Positions 18,269-26,876 of a stretch of 64,000 nt of DNA are shown here, piece by piece (position 1 is the stretch's first letter; the number at the start of each line of letters is the position of its first letter). Origin of the DNA: Photobacterium phosphoreum (GTDB taxonomy: Bacteria > Pseudomonadota > Gammaproteobacteria > Enterobacterales > Vibrionaceae); contig NZ_MSCQ01000001.1 in the NCBI RefSeq assembly GCF_002954725.1, positions 1,964,106-2,028,105 on the forward strand, in the 5' to 3' direction. The notes beneath the pieces are model-generated. The model saw only the letters and a list, made by a program, of their open reading frames with translations, did no database searches and was not told the origin of the DNA. A program made the position numbers and the translations under genes.

Positions 18269-18290
18269 TACGTCCCTAGAAAACTAAATC

Positions 18291-18323
18291 CTAGAAACCT
18301 CGTCCCTTGCTTCCCCTCGCCCC
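18291..18323 (-). repeat. dispersed intergenic repeat, pyrimidine-rich orientation
   Basis: This stretch contains AAACCTCGTCCCTTGC followed by TTCCCCTCGCCCC and lies just after the IS. The same core recurs at 23250, 26888 and, in the opposite sense, at 22984 and 26672. It is the chromosomal half of the element into which the IS was inserted. Confidence 0.6.
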
Positions 18324-18335
18324 ACAAACCTCTAT

Positions 18336-19421
18336 CTATATCTTCGGGGTTGTTGTTACGACATCTGCATTTTGGCCGCGGTTACGTAACAAGTGATCCA
18401 TGAGAGTGATCGCTAACATCGCTTCAGCAATCGGTACTGCACGAATACCCACACATGGATCATGACGTCCTTTAGTGATCACTTCGGCTGACTCACCTTG
18501 CTTAGTGATTGTTTCACCGGGAACGCTGATGCTAGAGGTCGGTTTTAGGGCAATATGTGCGATGACATCTTGTCCTGAAGAAATACCACCAAGGATGCCA
18601 CCAGCATGGTTAGTTTTAAAACCTTGGAGTGTCATTGCATCACGGTGTTCACTACCACGTTGCTCAACCACATCAAAACCATCACCAATCTCAACCCCTT
18701 TAACCGCATTGATACTCATCAGTGAATGCGCAATGTCGGCATCTAAACGATCAAACACCGGCTCACCTAAACCAACGGGCACATTACGCGCAACCACAGT
18801 AATTTTAGCGCCAATCGAATCACCGTCTTTTTTAAGATTACGGATCAGCTCATCAAAAGCATCGACTTTATCGACATCTGGGCAGAAAAAGGCGTTTTGT
18901 TCGATTTGTTGCCAATCAACCTTATCAATTTTAACCTCACCCATTTGTGATAAGTAAGCACATACTTCGATGCCATGTACTTGTTTTAGGTATTTCTTAG
19001 CCACAGCACCTGCGGCAACACGCATGGCAGTTTCACGTGCAGATGAACGACCACCGCCACGGTAATCACGTACCCCATACTTTTGATGGTAAGTGTAATC
19101 AGCGTGACCGGGACGGAATAAATCCTGAATATTAGAGTAATCTTTTGAACGTTGATCGGTATTTTCAATCAATAAGCCAATCGATGTTCCTGTGGTTTGA
19201 CCTTCAAACACGCCTGATAGAATTTTAACTTCATCAGCTTCACGACGTTGAGTGGTATATTTTGAAGTACCAGGGCGACGACGATCGAGATCGTGTTGCA
19301 TGTCGGCCTCAGTAAGTGCTAATCCCGGTGGACAGCCATCAATAATACAGCCCAATGCCACCCCATGACTTTCGCCAAAGGTAGTAACGCGAAACAATTG
19401 TCCTATGGTATTTCCAGCCAT
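18336..19421 (-). CDS. aroC: chorismate synthase
   Basis: A full-length 361-residue enzyme with the family's conserved segments: [18 protein letters not shown] near 16-33, [17 protein letters not shown] near 47-63, [12 protein letters not shown] near 119-130 and [13 protein letters not shown] near 317-329. It converts EPSP to chorismate using reduced FMN, the last common step of aromatic biosynthesis, in the cytoplasm. In E. coli aroC is near yfcL-yfcM, so this is ancestral synteny interrupted here by yicG and the IS. Confidence 0.97.
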   Translation of the reverse strand: MAGNTIGQLFRVTTFGESHGVALGCIIDGCPPGLALTEADMQHDLDRRRPGTSKYTTQRREADEVKILSGVFEGQTTGTSIGLLIENTDQRSKDYSNIQDLFRPGHADYTYHQKYGVRDYRGGGRSSARETAMRVAAGAVAKKYLKQVHGIEVCAYLSQMGEVKIDKVDWQQIEQNAFFCPDVDKVDAFDELIRNLKKDGDSIGAKITVVARNVPVGLGEPVFDRLDADIAHSLMSINAVKGVEIGDGFDVVEQRGSEHRDAMTLQGFKTNHAGGILGGISSGQDVIAHIALKPTSSISVPGETITKQGESAEVITKGRHDPCVGIRAVPIAEAMLAITLMDHLLRNRGQNADVVTTTPKI

Positions 19422-19450
19422 CTGTAATACTCTTAATATAATTCCAACAT

Positions 19451-20533
19451 TTAATTTACATTATTTTTTAATTTTTTACTAACCTCTTTCCCCATTTTTA
19501 TCATTGGTTTTTCTATATATGTATAAGTAAACATTGAGAGTAAAATAACGACTAAGAGTACTATTGGCATTAGAAGCATATACTGATTAAATGATAAATT
19601 AGCACATAACGAAGGAAATAATATTGTATATGTTGTATATAAAACCAAACCATGAATGAGGTAAATACTATAGCTGATATCCCCCAAATAAATCATGATT
19701 TTATTTTTTAATAATCCATTAAAATCAAAACCATAAATAAATAATAAAAAAATTATTGCTATAATAAGACTTTGATAAAATCCAAATGATGTTTTAAATA
19801 AGAAAAACAATAAAAACAATAATATAAAAACAGTACAGAATATATATTTATTATTTACGTTAACATTTGTTTTTTTTATTCTAAATTCAACTAAAGCACA
19901 AATAAAACCAAACAAGAAGAATGAGAACATAACAGTATTAAAAGTCCAGTGATAAAAATCAATCACAATAGGATCAATACTTAAATAAAAAACAAAAACT
20001 GCTAACATAATGAATAATAACTTTATTTTATTAAAAGAAAAATATAACAGTGGTAACATGATATAAAAGAAACACTCATATGATAAGGTCCATGTAACCC
20101 CAGCTAACATTAAACTTGCATTATTGTTACCATTAATACTTGGAGTAACGAACATCCCCCAATTATATAGCTCAAATAAGAATGATTTAATCGGAACATG
20201 TAAACTAAAATCAGTTCTATAAAATGAATATAGTATAACAACAAAAGCTGAAAATAAATAAATAGGGTAAATTCTGAAGACTCTACCTATAAAGAAATCT
20301 AACCAATTACTTTTAGTTAAAATCATTTTTTTTGTAAATAGGTATCCGGTAATGATGAAAAAAAATCCAACACTAGCTTGTCCTAAGTGATTATAAAAAT
20401 CAGATTCAGGCCTAACCCATATACCTTTGGTTTTCCATACGTATGTTATGACATAGTGATGTATAAATACAGATATAGCCAAAATAGCTCTCAGCCCATC
20501 TATTGAACCATATCTACGGTTATCTTCTCGCAT
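19451..20533 (-). CDS. acyltransferase-3 family membrane protein (OafA/YrhL-like)
   Basis: A 360-residue polytopic protein with about ten hydrophobic segments. The N-terminus [21 protein letters not shown] carries the Arg-x10-His motif of the family, and residues 85-90 (GRVFRIYP) match the conserved RRxxRI/LxP element. Such enzymes O-acetylate cell-surface sugars using a cytoplasmic acyl donor. The gene is strikingly A+T-rich and stands alone between aroC and a PTS operon, away from the polysaccharide operon, so transfer is likely. Its substrate is unknown; the rhamnose-containing glycan made nearby is only a possibility. Confidence 0.85.
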   Translation of the reverse strand: MREDNRRYGSIDGLRAILAISVFIHHYVITYVWKTKGIWVRPESDFYNHLGQASVGFFFIITGYLFTKKMILTKSNWLDFFIGRVFRIYPIYLFSAFVVILYSFYRTDFSLHVPIKSFLFELYNWGMFVTPSINGNNNASLMLAGVTWTLSYECFFYIMLPLLYFSFNKIKLLFIMLAVFVFYLSIDPIVIDFYHWTFNTVMFSFFLFGFICALVEFRIKKTNVNVNNKYIFCTVFILLFLLFFLFKTSFGFYQSLIIAIIFLLFIYGFDFNGLLKNKIMIYLGDISYSIYLIHGLVLYTTYTILFPSLCANLSFNQYMLLMPIVLLVVILLSMFTYTYIEKPMIKMGKEVSKKLKNNVN

Positions 20534-20584
20534 AAATCTAATACATAAAATAAAATTTAATTCTATTCCAATACTGCATAATTT

Positions 20585-20614
20585 AAAAGCGATAGGTTTT
20601 CACCTATCGCTTTT
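20585..20614. terminator. bidirectional intrinsic terminator
   Basis: A 12-bp perfect stem (AAAAGCGATAGG / CCTATCGCTTTT) with a six-base loop lies after the IIABC gene and before the acyltransferase gene on the minus strand, so it ends the PTS transcript. Confidence 0.85.
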
Positions 20615-20673
20615 ATTAAGGAATAAAAGAAGAACGAAGATTAAGATTCTAGGAAAAAAAAGTAAAGTATTAC

Positions 20674-20700
20674 CACTTGCACTTCCTCGCCCCCTGCTTT
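20674..20700 (-). repeat. partial copy of the dispersed intergenic repeat
   Basis: CACTTCCTCGCCCCCTGCTTT resembles the pyrimidine-rich arm of the repeats at 18291 and 23250 and lies just after the IIABC stop. Confidence 0.35.
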
Positions 20701-20706
20701 AACCCT

Positions 20707-22608
20707 CTACGCTACCGCTAACACTTTATCCGCTTTTGCTTTACGGAATTTCTTCAGTGATACTGCAACCAATGCCGTTACCACCATACCTGTCGCCATA
20801 CATAATAGAGCAAGCAGGGGTTTGTTCATTGCGCCAAGTAACGCGACTACAGGGCCACCGTGAGCAACGCTGTTAGTGATACCAAATGAGAACGCCATTA
20901 CTGCGGCAACCATGCTGCCTAATACGTTTGCTGGAATAACCGAGATTGGATCTTGCGCTGCAAACGGAATCGCACCTTCAGAGATACCGACTAAGCCCAT
21001 TGCACCCGCCGCTTTACCTGCTTCAATTTCTGATTGCTCAAAGATGTTAAGCTTACGACCAATCACTGTCGCTAAACCCATACCCAACGGTGCTACAGGA
21101 ATTGCACATGCCATCGCCCCCATAAATTGAGTTTGACCATTGGCAATCATGCCGACAGAGAACAAGAACGCCACTTTGTTAAATGGACCACCCATGTCAA
21201 AGCCCGCCATACCACCGAGCACAATACCTAGTAGTACCACGTTACCCGTACTCATTTCAGTTAGTACGCTATTCATGGTATGCATTAGACCTGCAATTGG
21301 CGCACCAATAACAAAGATAAACGCACTTGCAATGAATAATGTACCTGTAATCGGTGCAATAAGAATCGGCACTAATGGCTGTAATAATTTATGGTATTTA
21401 CGTGTTGCTACCCAACGAACAAAGTAACCAACGAGTAGACCCGCAATGATGGCACCAATAAAACCTGTACCCGCATCTGCGCCATAAAATGAGCCGTTGT
21501 TTGCAATCCAACCGCCAATGAAACCCGGCGCTAATGCAGGACGATCACCAATCGCATACGCTATGTAACCTGCAAGTACAGGGATCATTAACGTAAAGGC
21601 GACCACACCGACATCGAGTACTTTTTGCCACATACTACCGACAGGAATTTGCATTCCCGCATCCGTTGGCTGTCCACCAATCGCTAATGCCAACGCAATC
21701 AACAAACCACCGGTTACTACAAACGGGATCATGTGTGATACGCCGTTCATCAAAAAGCGATATAGATCTGAACGCGCTTTAGAAACTTTACTTTCACCGT
21801 CATCTAAGCCATCACCATTAGCATCAAATGGTTTCGCGACTAATGCTTGCTGAATAACGCCTTTACCGTCTTTTATCGGTGCTTTAACGCCAGTTTTAAT
21901 TAATTTTTTACCTGCGAAACGATCCATATCGACTTGCTTATCACAGCTGACAATAATCGCTTCTGCACGCGCAATTTCTTCAGCAGTTGGTGAGTTTTTA
22001 ACACCGATAGAGCCGTTAGTTTCAACTTTAATTTCATAACCTAATTCAGCCGCTGCTTTTTCTAATGCTTCCGCTGCAAGGTAAGTATGCGCGACACCAG
22101 CAGGACAGCCAGTAACGCCAATTAATAAGCCTTTATCTTGTGGTAATGTTGCCACCGCTTGTTTTTCAGCCAGTAATAATGCCAATGCGTCAGCAGGTGT
22201 TTTCGCAGCTAAAAAAGCATCAATAAAGCCATCTTCAATCAATTTTGATGACAACTCAGCCAATACTTCAATATGGTGATTATCGCCACCATCTGGAGAA
22301 GCAATCATAAAAAATAGTTTTGATGGTAAGCCGTCTTCTGCGCCGTATTCAATCCCTGTACGACTCACACCAATCGCAACCGCAGGTTTAATAACAGCGG
22401 CACTTTTAGCGTGAGGTAATGCCACACCATCTTCAAAACCAGTATTGCCTAGTTCTTCACGTGCTTTAACATCGACTAAAAATTGGGCTTTATTCGCAAC
22501 GCGACCTTGTTGAACTAAAATATCTGCCATTTCAGCAAACACTTCATCTTTAGTGGTTGCTTTGAGGTTGAGGTTAATCAACTGCTCATTAATAAGGGTG
22601 GTAATCAT
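20707..22608 (-). CDS. PTS fructose/mannose-type transporter subunit IIABC
   Basis: A 633-residue three-domain permease. The IIA domain (about 1-150) has the phosphorylated His66 in GVALPHAK. The IIB domain (about 160-260) has the active Cys168 in GVTGCPAGVAHTYLAAEAL. The IIC domain (about 285-620) is polytopic. It takes up and phosphorylates a hexose, receiving phosphate from HPr. Although it belongs to the fructose family, its neighbours (mannose-6-phosphate isomerase, AraC regulator, extra IIA and IIB) match a Vibrio cholerae arrangement, as I recall around VC1822-VC1827, that has been linked to mannose. GGGGA lies upstream of the ATG. Confidence 0.92.
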   Translation of the reverse strand: MITTLINEQLINLNLKATTKDEVFAEMADILVQQGRVANKAQFLVDVKAREELGNTGFEDGVALPHAKSAAVIKPAVAIGVSRTGIEYGAEDGLPSKLFFMIASPDGGDNHHIEVLAELSSKLIEDGFIDAFLAAKTPADALALLLAEKQAVATLPQDKGLLIGVTGCPAGVAHTYLAAEALEKAAAELGYEIKVETNGSIGVKNSPTAEEIARAEAIIVSCDKQVDMDRFAGKKLIKTGVKAPIKDGKGVIQQALVAKPFDANGDGLDDGESKVSKARSDLYRFLMNGVSHMIPFVVTGGLLIALALAIGGQPTDAGMQIPVGSMWQKVLDVGVVAFTLMIPVLAGYIAYAIGDRPALAPGFIGGWIANNGSFYGADAGTGFIGAIIAGLLVGYFVRWVATRKYHKLLQPLVPILIAPITGTLFIASAFIFVIGAPIAGLMHTMNSVLTEMSTGNVVLLGIVLGGMAGFDMGGPFNKVAFLFSVGMIANGQTQFMGAMACAIPVAPLGMGLATVIGRKLNIFEQSEIEAGKAAGAMGLVGISEGAIPFAAQDPISVIPANVLGSMVAAVMAFSFGITNSVAHGGPVVALLGAMNKPLLALLCMATGMVVTALVAVSLKKFRKAKADKVLAVA

Positions 22609-22944
22609 GGTCTATCCCCGATAATTTTCTTATGGGCTTGATGACATCTCGTTAGTCATCTGCATGCCAATATTGTCGGACGTTTTAGATGGTGAAAGTA
22701 GAGTACAAAACAGGCTTTAACTGGAAATTTGTAACATTGAACCATCAGTGTGAGCTATAACTCATATTTTTTATTGTATATAAAACAAGTTGAACTATTG
22801 ATTTTATCATTAACATTCAATCACCTAGTCATTAAATATTAACAATTAAATATACAAACTCATTCTAAAATAATTTTCACAACTATCTAAATAAGGCTTT
22901 AATTATGCCGTTAGGTGGCGTTTTTAGTGCGATAGATCACAAAA

Positions 22945-23026
22945 GCAGGGAGTGAAACAGGGAGAACAAGGGAGAACAAGGCACGAGGTTTCAAGGGGCG
23001 AGGAAGAGCAGTGGCGAGTTTCGAGT
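22945..23026 (+). repeat. dispersed intergenic repeat, purine-rich orientation
   Basis: The core at 22984-23011 reads CGAGGTTTCAAGGGGCGAGG then AAGAGCAG. It is preceded by short tandem GGGAGAACAA units and followed by GGCGAGTTTCGAG. An inverted copy lies at 23250-23275, so the pair brackets about 240 bases. Confidence 0.65.
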
Positions 23027-23074
23027 TACTGAAAAATAGCCAATCACTATAACTCTACAACGTGCGGATAGTAG

Positions 23075-23110
23075 ATTCCCTATCTCGTTCGTAACCTCAC
23101 TGTAGGGAAT
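23075..23110. repeat. ATTCCCTA/TAGGGAAT palindromic intergenic element
   Basis: An 8-bp perfect inverted repeat separated by 20 bases, followed by GACGGGG. Related fragments (CATTCACTGTAG, GGCAAGGAATAACGGG) recur over the next 75 bases, suggesting a decayed tandem family. Confidence 0.5.
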
Positions 23111-23197
23111 GACGGGGTTGGTTTGGCATTCACTGTAGAAAATCGCGTTCGTTGGACTAGCATTCACGGCAAGGAATAACGGGCTGGATTTGATAAC

Positions 23198-23228
23198 AAA
23201 AAAAGCGACAGGCTTGCACCCACCGCTT
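23198..23228 (-). terminator. probable intrinsic terminator of manA
   Basis: On the minus strand an AAGCG / CGCTT stem with an imperfect 20-base interior is followed by seven T residues, about 65 bases after the manA stop. Confidence 0.5.
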
Positions 23229-23249
23229 AATCTCGAAATCTTTAGAACT

Positions 23250-23275
23250 CGAAACCTCGTCCCTGCTCTTCCTCG
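23250..23275 (-). repeat. dispersed intergenic repeat, pyrimidine-rich orientation
   Basis: CGAAACCTCGTCCCTGCTCT then TCCTCG, the inverse of the purine-rich copy at 22984. It contains ACCTCGTCCCT, identical to the sequence rebuilt at the IS insertion point. Confidence 0.65.
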
Positions 23276-23291
23276 TTCCTAAAAAAAACCT

Positions 23292-24491
23292 TTAGTTATA
23301 CGCGCGAGCAAACATGCCATCACAATGAGCTGAATATGCTTTTGCATAAGCAGGAATAAACACTGACTGACCTTTTTCAAGTGTCAATGTTTCACCATTC
23401 TGATGTGTTACCGTTAGTGGTGCATCAATGGCAAACAAGATTTCAGCACTAGTGTTTTGTAATGCAATATCGTCAACTTGCTTATACACACTGAATTTAA
23501 AATCAGGCACAGGCACAATATAATCTAGGCCACCAGCCACCATTGTTGGTGCGAGCAATAACGTATCCGCCGCCATGCTGGTAAATTCAGTATTAGCTAC
23601 CAACTCTGGGACATCCATAAATTTCGGTGTCAAACCTGCACGTAGCACATTGTCTGAATTGGCCATGATCTCTAGACCAGTACCTTTAATGTATGCATGT
23701 GGTGTACAGGCACTTAAGAACATCGCTTCGCCAGGTTGTAATGTCAGTACATTGAGCATCAATGGCACAAACAAACCGATATCACCTGGGTATTGCTCAG
23801 ATAAATCAATCAATAACGCAAATAATGGCTGATCTTGATTTTCATTACAGAACGCTAAAAGTCCATTAACGGCAACATCTTTACGCTCACCCTCAAGTGA
23901 TAACATCGCTGCAAAGAAATCACGTAAACCTGTTTCAGTTTGATTAGCAGCCAATGCCGTAACAAGATCACTAATAACCTCAAGATCTAAACGTTGGAAT
24001 AATGCAACGATCTCTGCAATTTCACGAAAACCATTCATTGCTTGATAAGGGGTTAATGCAAATACTAACTCAGGTTTGTGATTAGGATCTTTGTAGTTAC
24101 GATTAGCGGCATTACGGGCAATACCGGTTTTTTCTTCTTTCGCATAACCGATTTCAGCTTGATGCTTACTTGGGTGAACCTGAACAGATAATGCTTTCTC
24201 TGCCGCTAATACTTTAAACAAGTACGGTAATTCAGCAAATTTAGCTTGGGTTGCTGCACCAATAATTGCATCAGGATCTGTGGCAATAAAATCAGCTAAA
24301 CGTACTGCTTCACCATTCACCGTAATCACTGAGCAACCATTGGCATGGGCACCCATCCACATTTCAGCTTGTGGTTTTTGGTCTAGATTTGGCATAGCAA
24401 ACAGTTGCTCAATTGATGTTACACTGCCCCAAGCATAATCTTGGATCACGTTATCCATCTTAAAAAAGACAGTGTGGGTAGAGTCAGTCAT
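23292..24491 (-). CDS. manA: mannose-6-phosphate isomerase, class I
   Basis: A 399-residue cupin enzyme of usual length for the type I family. QVHPSKHQAEIGY near 101-113 and DPNHKPELVFAL near 135-146 carry zinc ligands, and LSACTPHAYIKGTGLE near 256-271 is the conserved signature. It interconverts mannose-6-phosphate and fructose-6-phosphate in the cytoplasm, which suits a mannose-importing PTS next door. It is divergent from the AraC-type regulator, with about 165 bases between the two starts that probably hold shared operators. Confidence 0.95.
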   Translation of the reverse strand: MTDSTHTVFFKMDNVIQDYAWGSVTSIEQLFAMPNLDQKPQAEMWMGAHANGCSVITVNGEAVRLADFIATDPDAIIGAATQAKFAELPYLFKVLAAEKALSVQVHPSKHQAEIGYAKEEKTGIARNAANRNYKDPNHKPELVFALTPYQAMNGFREIAEIVALFQRLDLEVISDLVTALAANQTETGLRDFFAAMLSLEGERKDVAVNGLLAFCNENQDQPLFALLIDLSEQYPGDIGLFVPLMLNVLTLQPGEAMFLSACTPHAYIKGTGLEIMANSDNVLRAGLTPKFMDVPELVANTEFTSMAADTLLLAPTMVAGGLDYIVPVPDFKFSVYKQVDDIALQNTSAEILFAIDAPLTVTHQNGETLTLEKGQSVFIPAYAKAYSAHCDGMFARAYN

Positions 24492-24655
24492 TGTCAGATC
24501 CTATTGTTATTATTACTTAAAATTTTCATGTCATCACATCAACTATTATTATTGACGCCATGCGCTAACTGACAGCACTATAGCAAACCTTAAACGGTTT
24601 ATTCAGCACAAACTCACAATCCTGCTATCACCATTCCAAATATAAAGTGAATTCC

Positions 24656-25501
24656 ATGGACAATGTTTTCTTTAATTTAATTGATTCTGTATTAACTGAA
24701 CGGGAAAGCTTTAACCGAATTTGGTTTGCTGACGGTAAAACGCAGCCTCCGCAATTTAGTTACCAAGTCAATTTTCCACGACTCGAATTGGTACTTAAAG
24801 GGGAGTATGTTAACCAACTGGATGATGGTGATAATGGTATTTGTCAAATCAGCCTAATGGCCGGTGATGCTATTTATATTCCCCCTAATAGTTGGAATCA
24901 ACCGAGGTGGAATACCGAATGTTCAGTACTGAGTCTGCTGTTTGGCAAACGGCAATTAGGTTTTAGTTTAGTCAGTAAAACCAAAGACAGTCCTAAGTTT
25001 TATGATGTCCAAAAACACTCTATTCAAGCATGGACGGGTCATGCGATAGATCCTATCTTAACGGCATTGAATATGCTTGCCACCGAGCCGCAACAGCAGC
25101 CAATGGATGAATATTTATTACAAGCATTGCTGAGCTACACTCGAAATATGCTCCATGTACCACTGCATCAATCAAAAAACCGCACCGAAGATCTCTATCA
25201 AGGAATTTGTATTTATATTCAAGAGAATTTTCACCGTGCGATTAGCCGCGATACCATTGCCAATCGCTTTAATATTACCCCTAATCATCTGTCACGGTTA
25301 TTTCGTCAACAAGGGCACATGCGATTAGCTGATTATATTTGCTGGGTTCGCATTGAACGCGCTAAATTTATGCTACGCCAATACCCATTTCGATTAACCG
25401 AAGTAGCAAGCCGTTGTGGCTTTGTTGACGTGAATTATTTTTGTCGAGTATTTAAAAATAAAACCGGTCGTACCCCTTCAGAATATAGAGCGGTAACGTA
25501 A
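24656..25501 (+). CDS. AraC-family transcriptional regulator of the PTS/manA island
   Basis: The start is set at the ATG at 24656; an in-frame GTG at 24647 would add three residues. The protein of about 281 residues has an N-terminal cupin-like sensing domain (VNFPRLELVLKGEY, then GDAIYIPPNSWNQPRW). Its C-terminal half has a double helix-turn-helix: DTIANRFNITPNHLSRLFRQ and LTEVASRCGFVDVNYFCRVF, ending KTGRTPSEYR. It is divergent from manA and nearly abuts the convergent IIA gene (four bases), so it probably controls this sugar island. The ligand is unknown, possibly mannose or its phosphate. Confidence 0.88.
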   Translation: MDNVFFNLIDSVLTERESFNRIWFADGKTQPPQFSYQVNFPRLELVLKGEYVNQLDDGDNGICQISLMAGDAIYIPPNSWNQPRWNTECSVLSLLFGKRQLGFSLVSKTKDSPKFYDVQKHSIQAWTGHAIDPILTALNMLATEPQQQPMDEYLLQALLSYTRNMLHVPLHQSKNRTEDLYQGICIYIQENFHRAISRDTIANRFNITPNHLSRLFRQQGHMRLADYICWVRIERAKFMLRQYPFRLTEVASRCGFVDVNYFCRVFKNKTGRTPSEYRAVT

Positions 25502-25505
25502 GTGA

Positions 25506-26270
25506 TTATCTCAATGCTTCAATCACTAACGCTTTAAGCTCTTGTGGCTGTTGAGCTGATGTTAATGCTGCACAAAAATCATCATTTAATAAACATTTTG
25601 AAAACTGCGCAAACGCCATGATCACCGCTTTAAGTGGCGGCTTTGGCAGTACCATCGCAATCGCACGACGAATATTACCGCGTGACGATCCCCAATCAAT
25701 GGCCTGATGGTGACAGACTATCGCCATTGCAGGTTGAGTGATCATCTCATGCATAACATGCGGCAATGCAATACCGGGTCCCATCACCGTTGCTGAAATA
25801 GTCTCACGGGCTAATAATGCTTGCTGCAATGCGGGTTGTTGTTCTGAAATGATCGCTTGTTGTGCCACCAGCATTTGACTTAATTGGGCAATTGTCTCGG
25901 CTTTATTGATGCAGGAAGAACTCTGATTACTCTCACCACGATAAATACTGGTTAATGGCAAACTGATCTTAAAAGGTAGCGCGGGGGAAAATTGTGACAA
26001 AGATAGTCCGTATTGAGCAATAAAATCTGTTAATACTAAGTTAGCTAATTCCGCATCACTGCCATTGATAATTAATTGACATAAAGCATGCGGTTTATTG
26101 GCTAATGCCAGCATTTTTAATGGCTGTGAGACAGGTGCTCGCGTCAATTGACTCACATTAAATAACTCGACCTTTGATTGAAAATAGGTGGTCAATTTTT
26201 TAAGTTGATTTAACTGATAAGCAGGCAGTCCTGCTGCACCACAATAAAAGGTGATCCGTCGCTCTAACAT
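25506..26270 (-). CDS. PTS IIA protein (fructose/nitrogen type) with an N-terminal HPr-like domain lacking the active His
   Basis: Of its 254 residues, about 115-254 form an EIIA-2 domain with the phosphorylated His171 in GPGIALPH. Residues 1-90 can be lined up with HPr: GLPAYQLNQLKKLTTYF takes the place of GLHTRPAAQFVKEA and CQLIINGSDAELANLVL that of VTISAEGEDEQKAVEHL. The active His and following Arg-Pro are lost, so this half could bind but not carry phosphate. It sits before a free IIB gene and beside a complete IIABC permease, so it may feed phosphate to, or regulate, that system. The HPr relation is my own alignment by eye. Confidence 0.8.
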   Translation of the reverse strand: MLERRITFYCGAAGLPAYQLNQLKKLTTYFQSKVELFNVSQLTRAPVSQPLKMLALANKPHALCQLIINGSDAELANLVLTDFIAQYGLSLSQFSPALPFKISLPLTSIYRGESNQSSSCINKAETIAQLSQMLVAQQAIISEQQPALQQALLARETISATVMGPGIALPHVMHEMITQPAMAIVCHHQAIDWGSSRGNIRRAIAMVLPKPPLKAVIMAFAQFSKCLLNDDFCAALTSAQQPQELKALVIEALR

Positions 26271-26339
26271 CCGTTATCCCTGTCGTGTTATGCCCTATTT
26301 TTACTTTATTTTATTAACATGAAAGTTATTCGCGTAAGC

Positions 26340-26648
26340 TTATTGGCACAATTGCTGACAACGCTCAATCACAACGGTGGCATCGACTAATACTTCTTCA
26401 ATGGTAACGCAATGAATACGACTTCCCGTAAAGCGAGCCCGTTGCTCAACTTCAATATCTGAGGCAATTAAGACAATGTCTGCACGGGCAATATCTTTGG
26501 CGGTTAAAAAGTTCTCAATCCCCATCGCACCTTGGGTTTCGACTTGGATTTTAATTCCCATTTGATGGGCGGTTTTATTAAGTACATCCGCTGCCATATA
26601 AGTATGTGCTATGCCCGTTGGACAGGCAGTTACCGCGACAATTTTCAT
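26340..26648 (-). CDS. free-standing PTS fructose-type IIB protein
   Basis: I chose the ATG at 26648 with AGGGA before it; the longer frame to 26774 runs through an intergenic repeat and is not credible. The 102-residue protein begins MKIVAVTACPTGIAHTYMAA, with the phosphorylated cysteine at C9 in the P-loop, and has the IIB-fructose length. It would pass phosphate from a IIA to the sugar on a IIC. No separate IIC gene is seen in the window, so the IIABC permease is the likely partner. A 69-base gap separates it from the IIA gene downstream of its promoter side. Confidence 0.9.
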   Translation of the reverse strand: MKIVAVTACPTGIAHTYMAADVLNKTAHQMGIKIQVETQGAMGIENFLTAKDIARADIVLIASDIEVEQRARFTGSRIHCVTIEEVLVDATVVIERCQQLCQ

Positions 26649-26671
26649 TTTTATCCCTAAATAAATAGTAG

Positions 26672-26723
26672 CGAGGTTTCGAGGGGCGAGGAGAAAAAGG
26701 GATGAGGAAAGAGCAGTAGCGAG
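26672..26723 (+). repeat. dispersed intergenic repeat, purine-rich orientation
   Basis: CGAGGTTTCGAGGGGCGAGG is followed by GAGAAAAAGGGATGAGG and AAAGAGCAG. It is a second copy of the 22984 element, immediately upstream of the IIB gene and paired with an inverted copy at 26877. Confidence 0.65.
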
Positions 26724-26876
26724 AATAACTCTGCCTAATATGCATGTTCTATTCACCGCATACTTGAGCCTCATAGAGGCCTTTGAAACAACAAAAAAAA
26801 TATAAAAAACGAGGAAAGTTAAGCGGTTATTATTGGCTTCACTTTTCCTCGTTTCTGTTTTATCTCAAGCTCTACG

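Larger units (their letters stand above)
16906..18271 (+). mobile_element. IS110-family, IS1111-group insertion sequence
   Basis: The element of about 1.37 kb carries one transposase gene, a short 5' segment and a 3' non-coding segment of about 270 bases. It has 12-bp sub-terminal inverted repeats (TATGGACTCCCC at 16911 and its complement at 18257), five bases from the left end and three from the right, as in the IS1111 group. I set the ends where joining 16905 to 18272 recreates ACCTCGTCCCT, the core of a repeat present elsewhere in the window; one base of ambiguity remains. There is no target duplication, as expected for this family. It sits between yicG and aroC. Confidence 0.88.
22609..23291. 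other. 683-base intergenic region between the IIABC gene and manA
   Basis: The first 300 bases are A+T-rich and should hold the IIABC promoter. A weak CRP-like match (AGTGCGATAGATCACA, 22926-22941) is present but far from the gene. Next comes a purine-rich repeat arm (22945-23026), an ATTCCCTA / TAGGGAAT hairpin repeat (23075-23110) with related CATTCAC/GGAATAACGGG fragments to about 23185, a probable manA terminator (23198-23228) and an inverted repeat arm (23250-23275). No convincing gene was seen. Confidence 0.6.

Noticed and set aside
22926-22941. CRP site for the IIABC operon
   Set aside because: One half-site is good but the other is weak, and the site is more than 300 bases from the gene.
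26340-26774. Long N-terminal extension of the IIB protein
   Set aside because: The added 42 residues are encoded by a dispersed intergenic repeat and there is a good ribosome site before the internal ATG at 26648.
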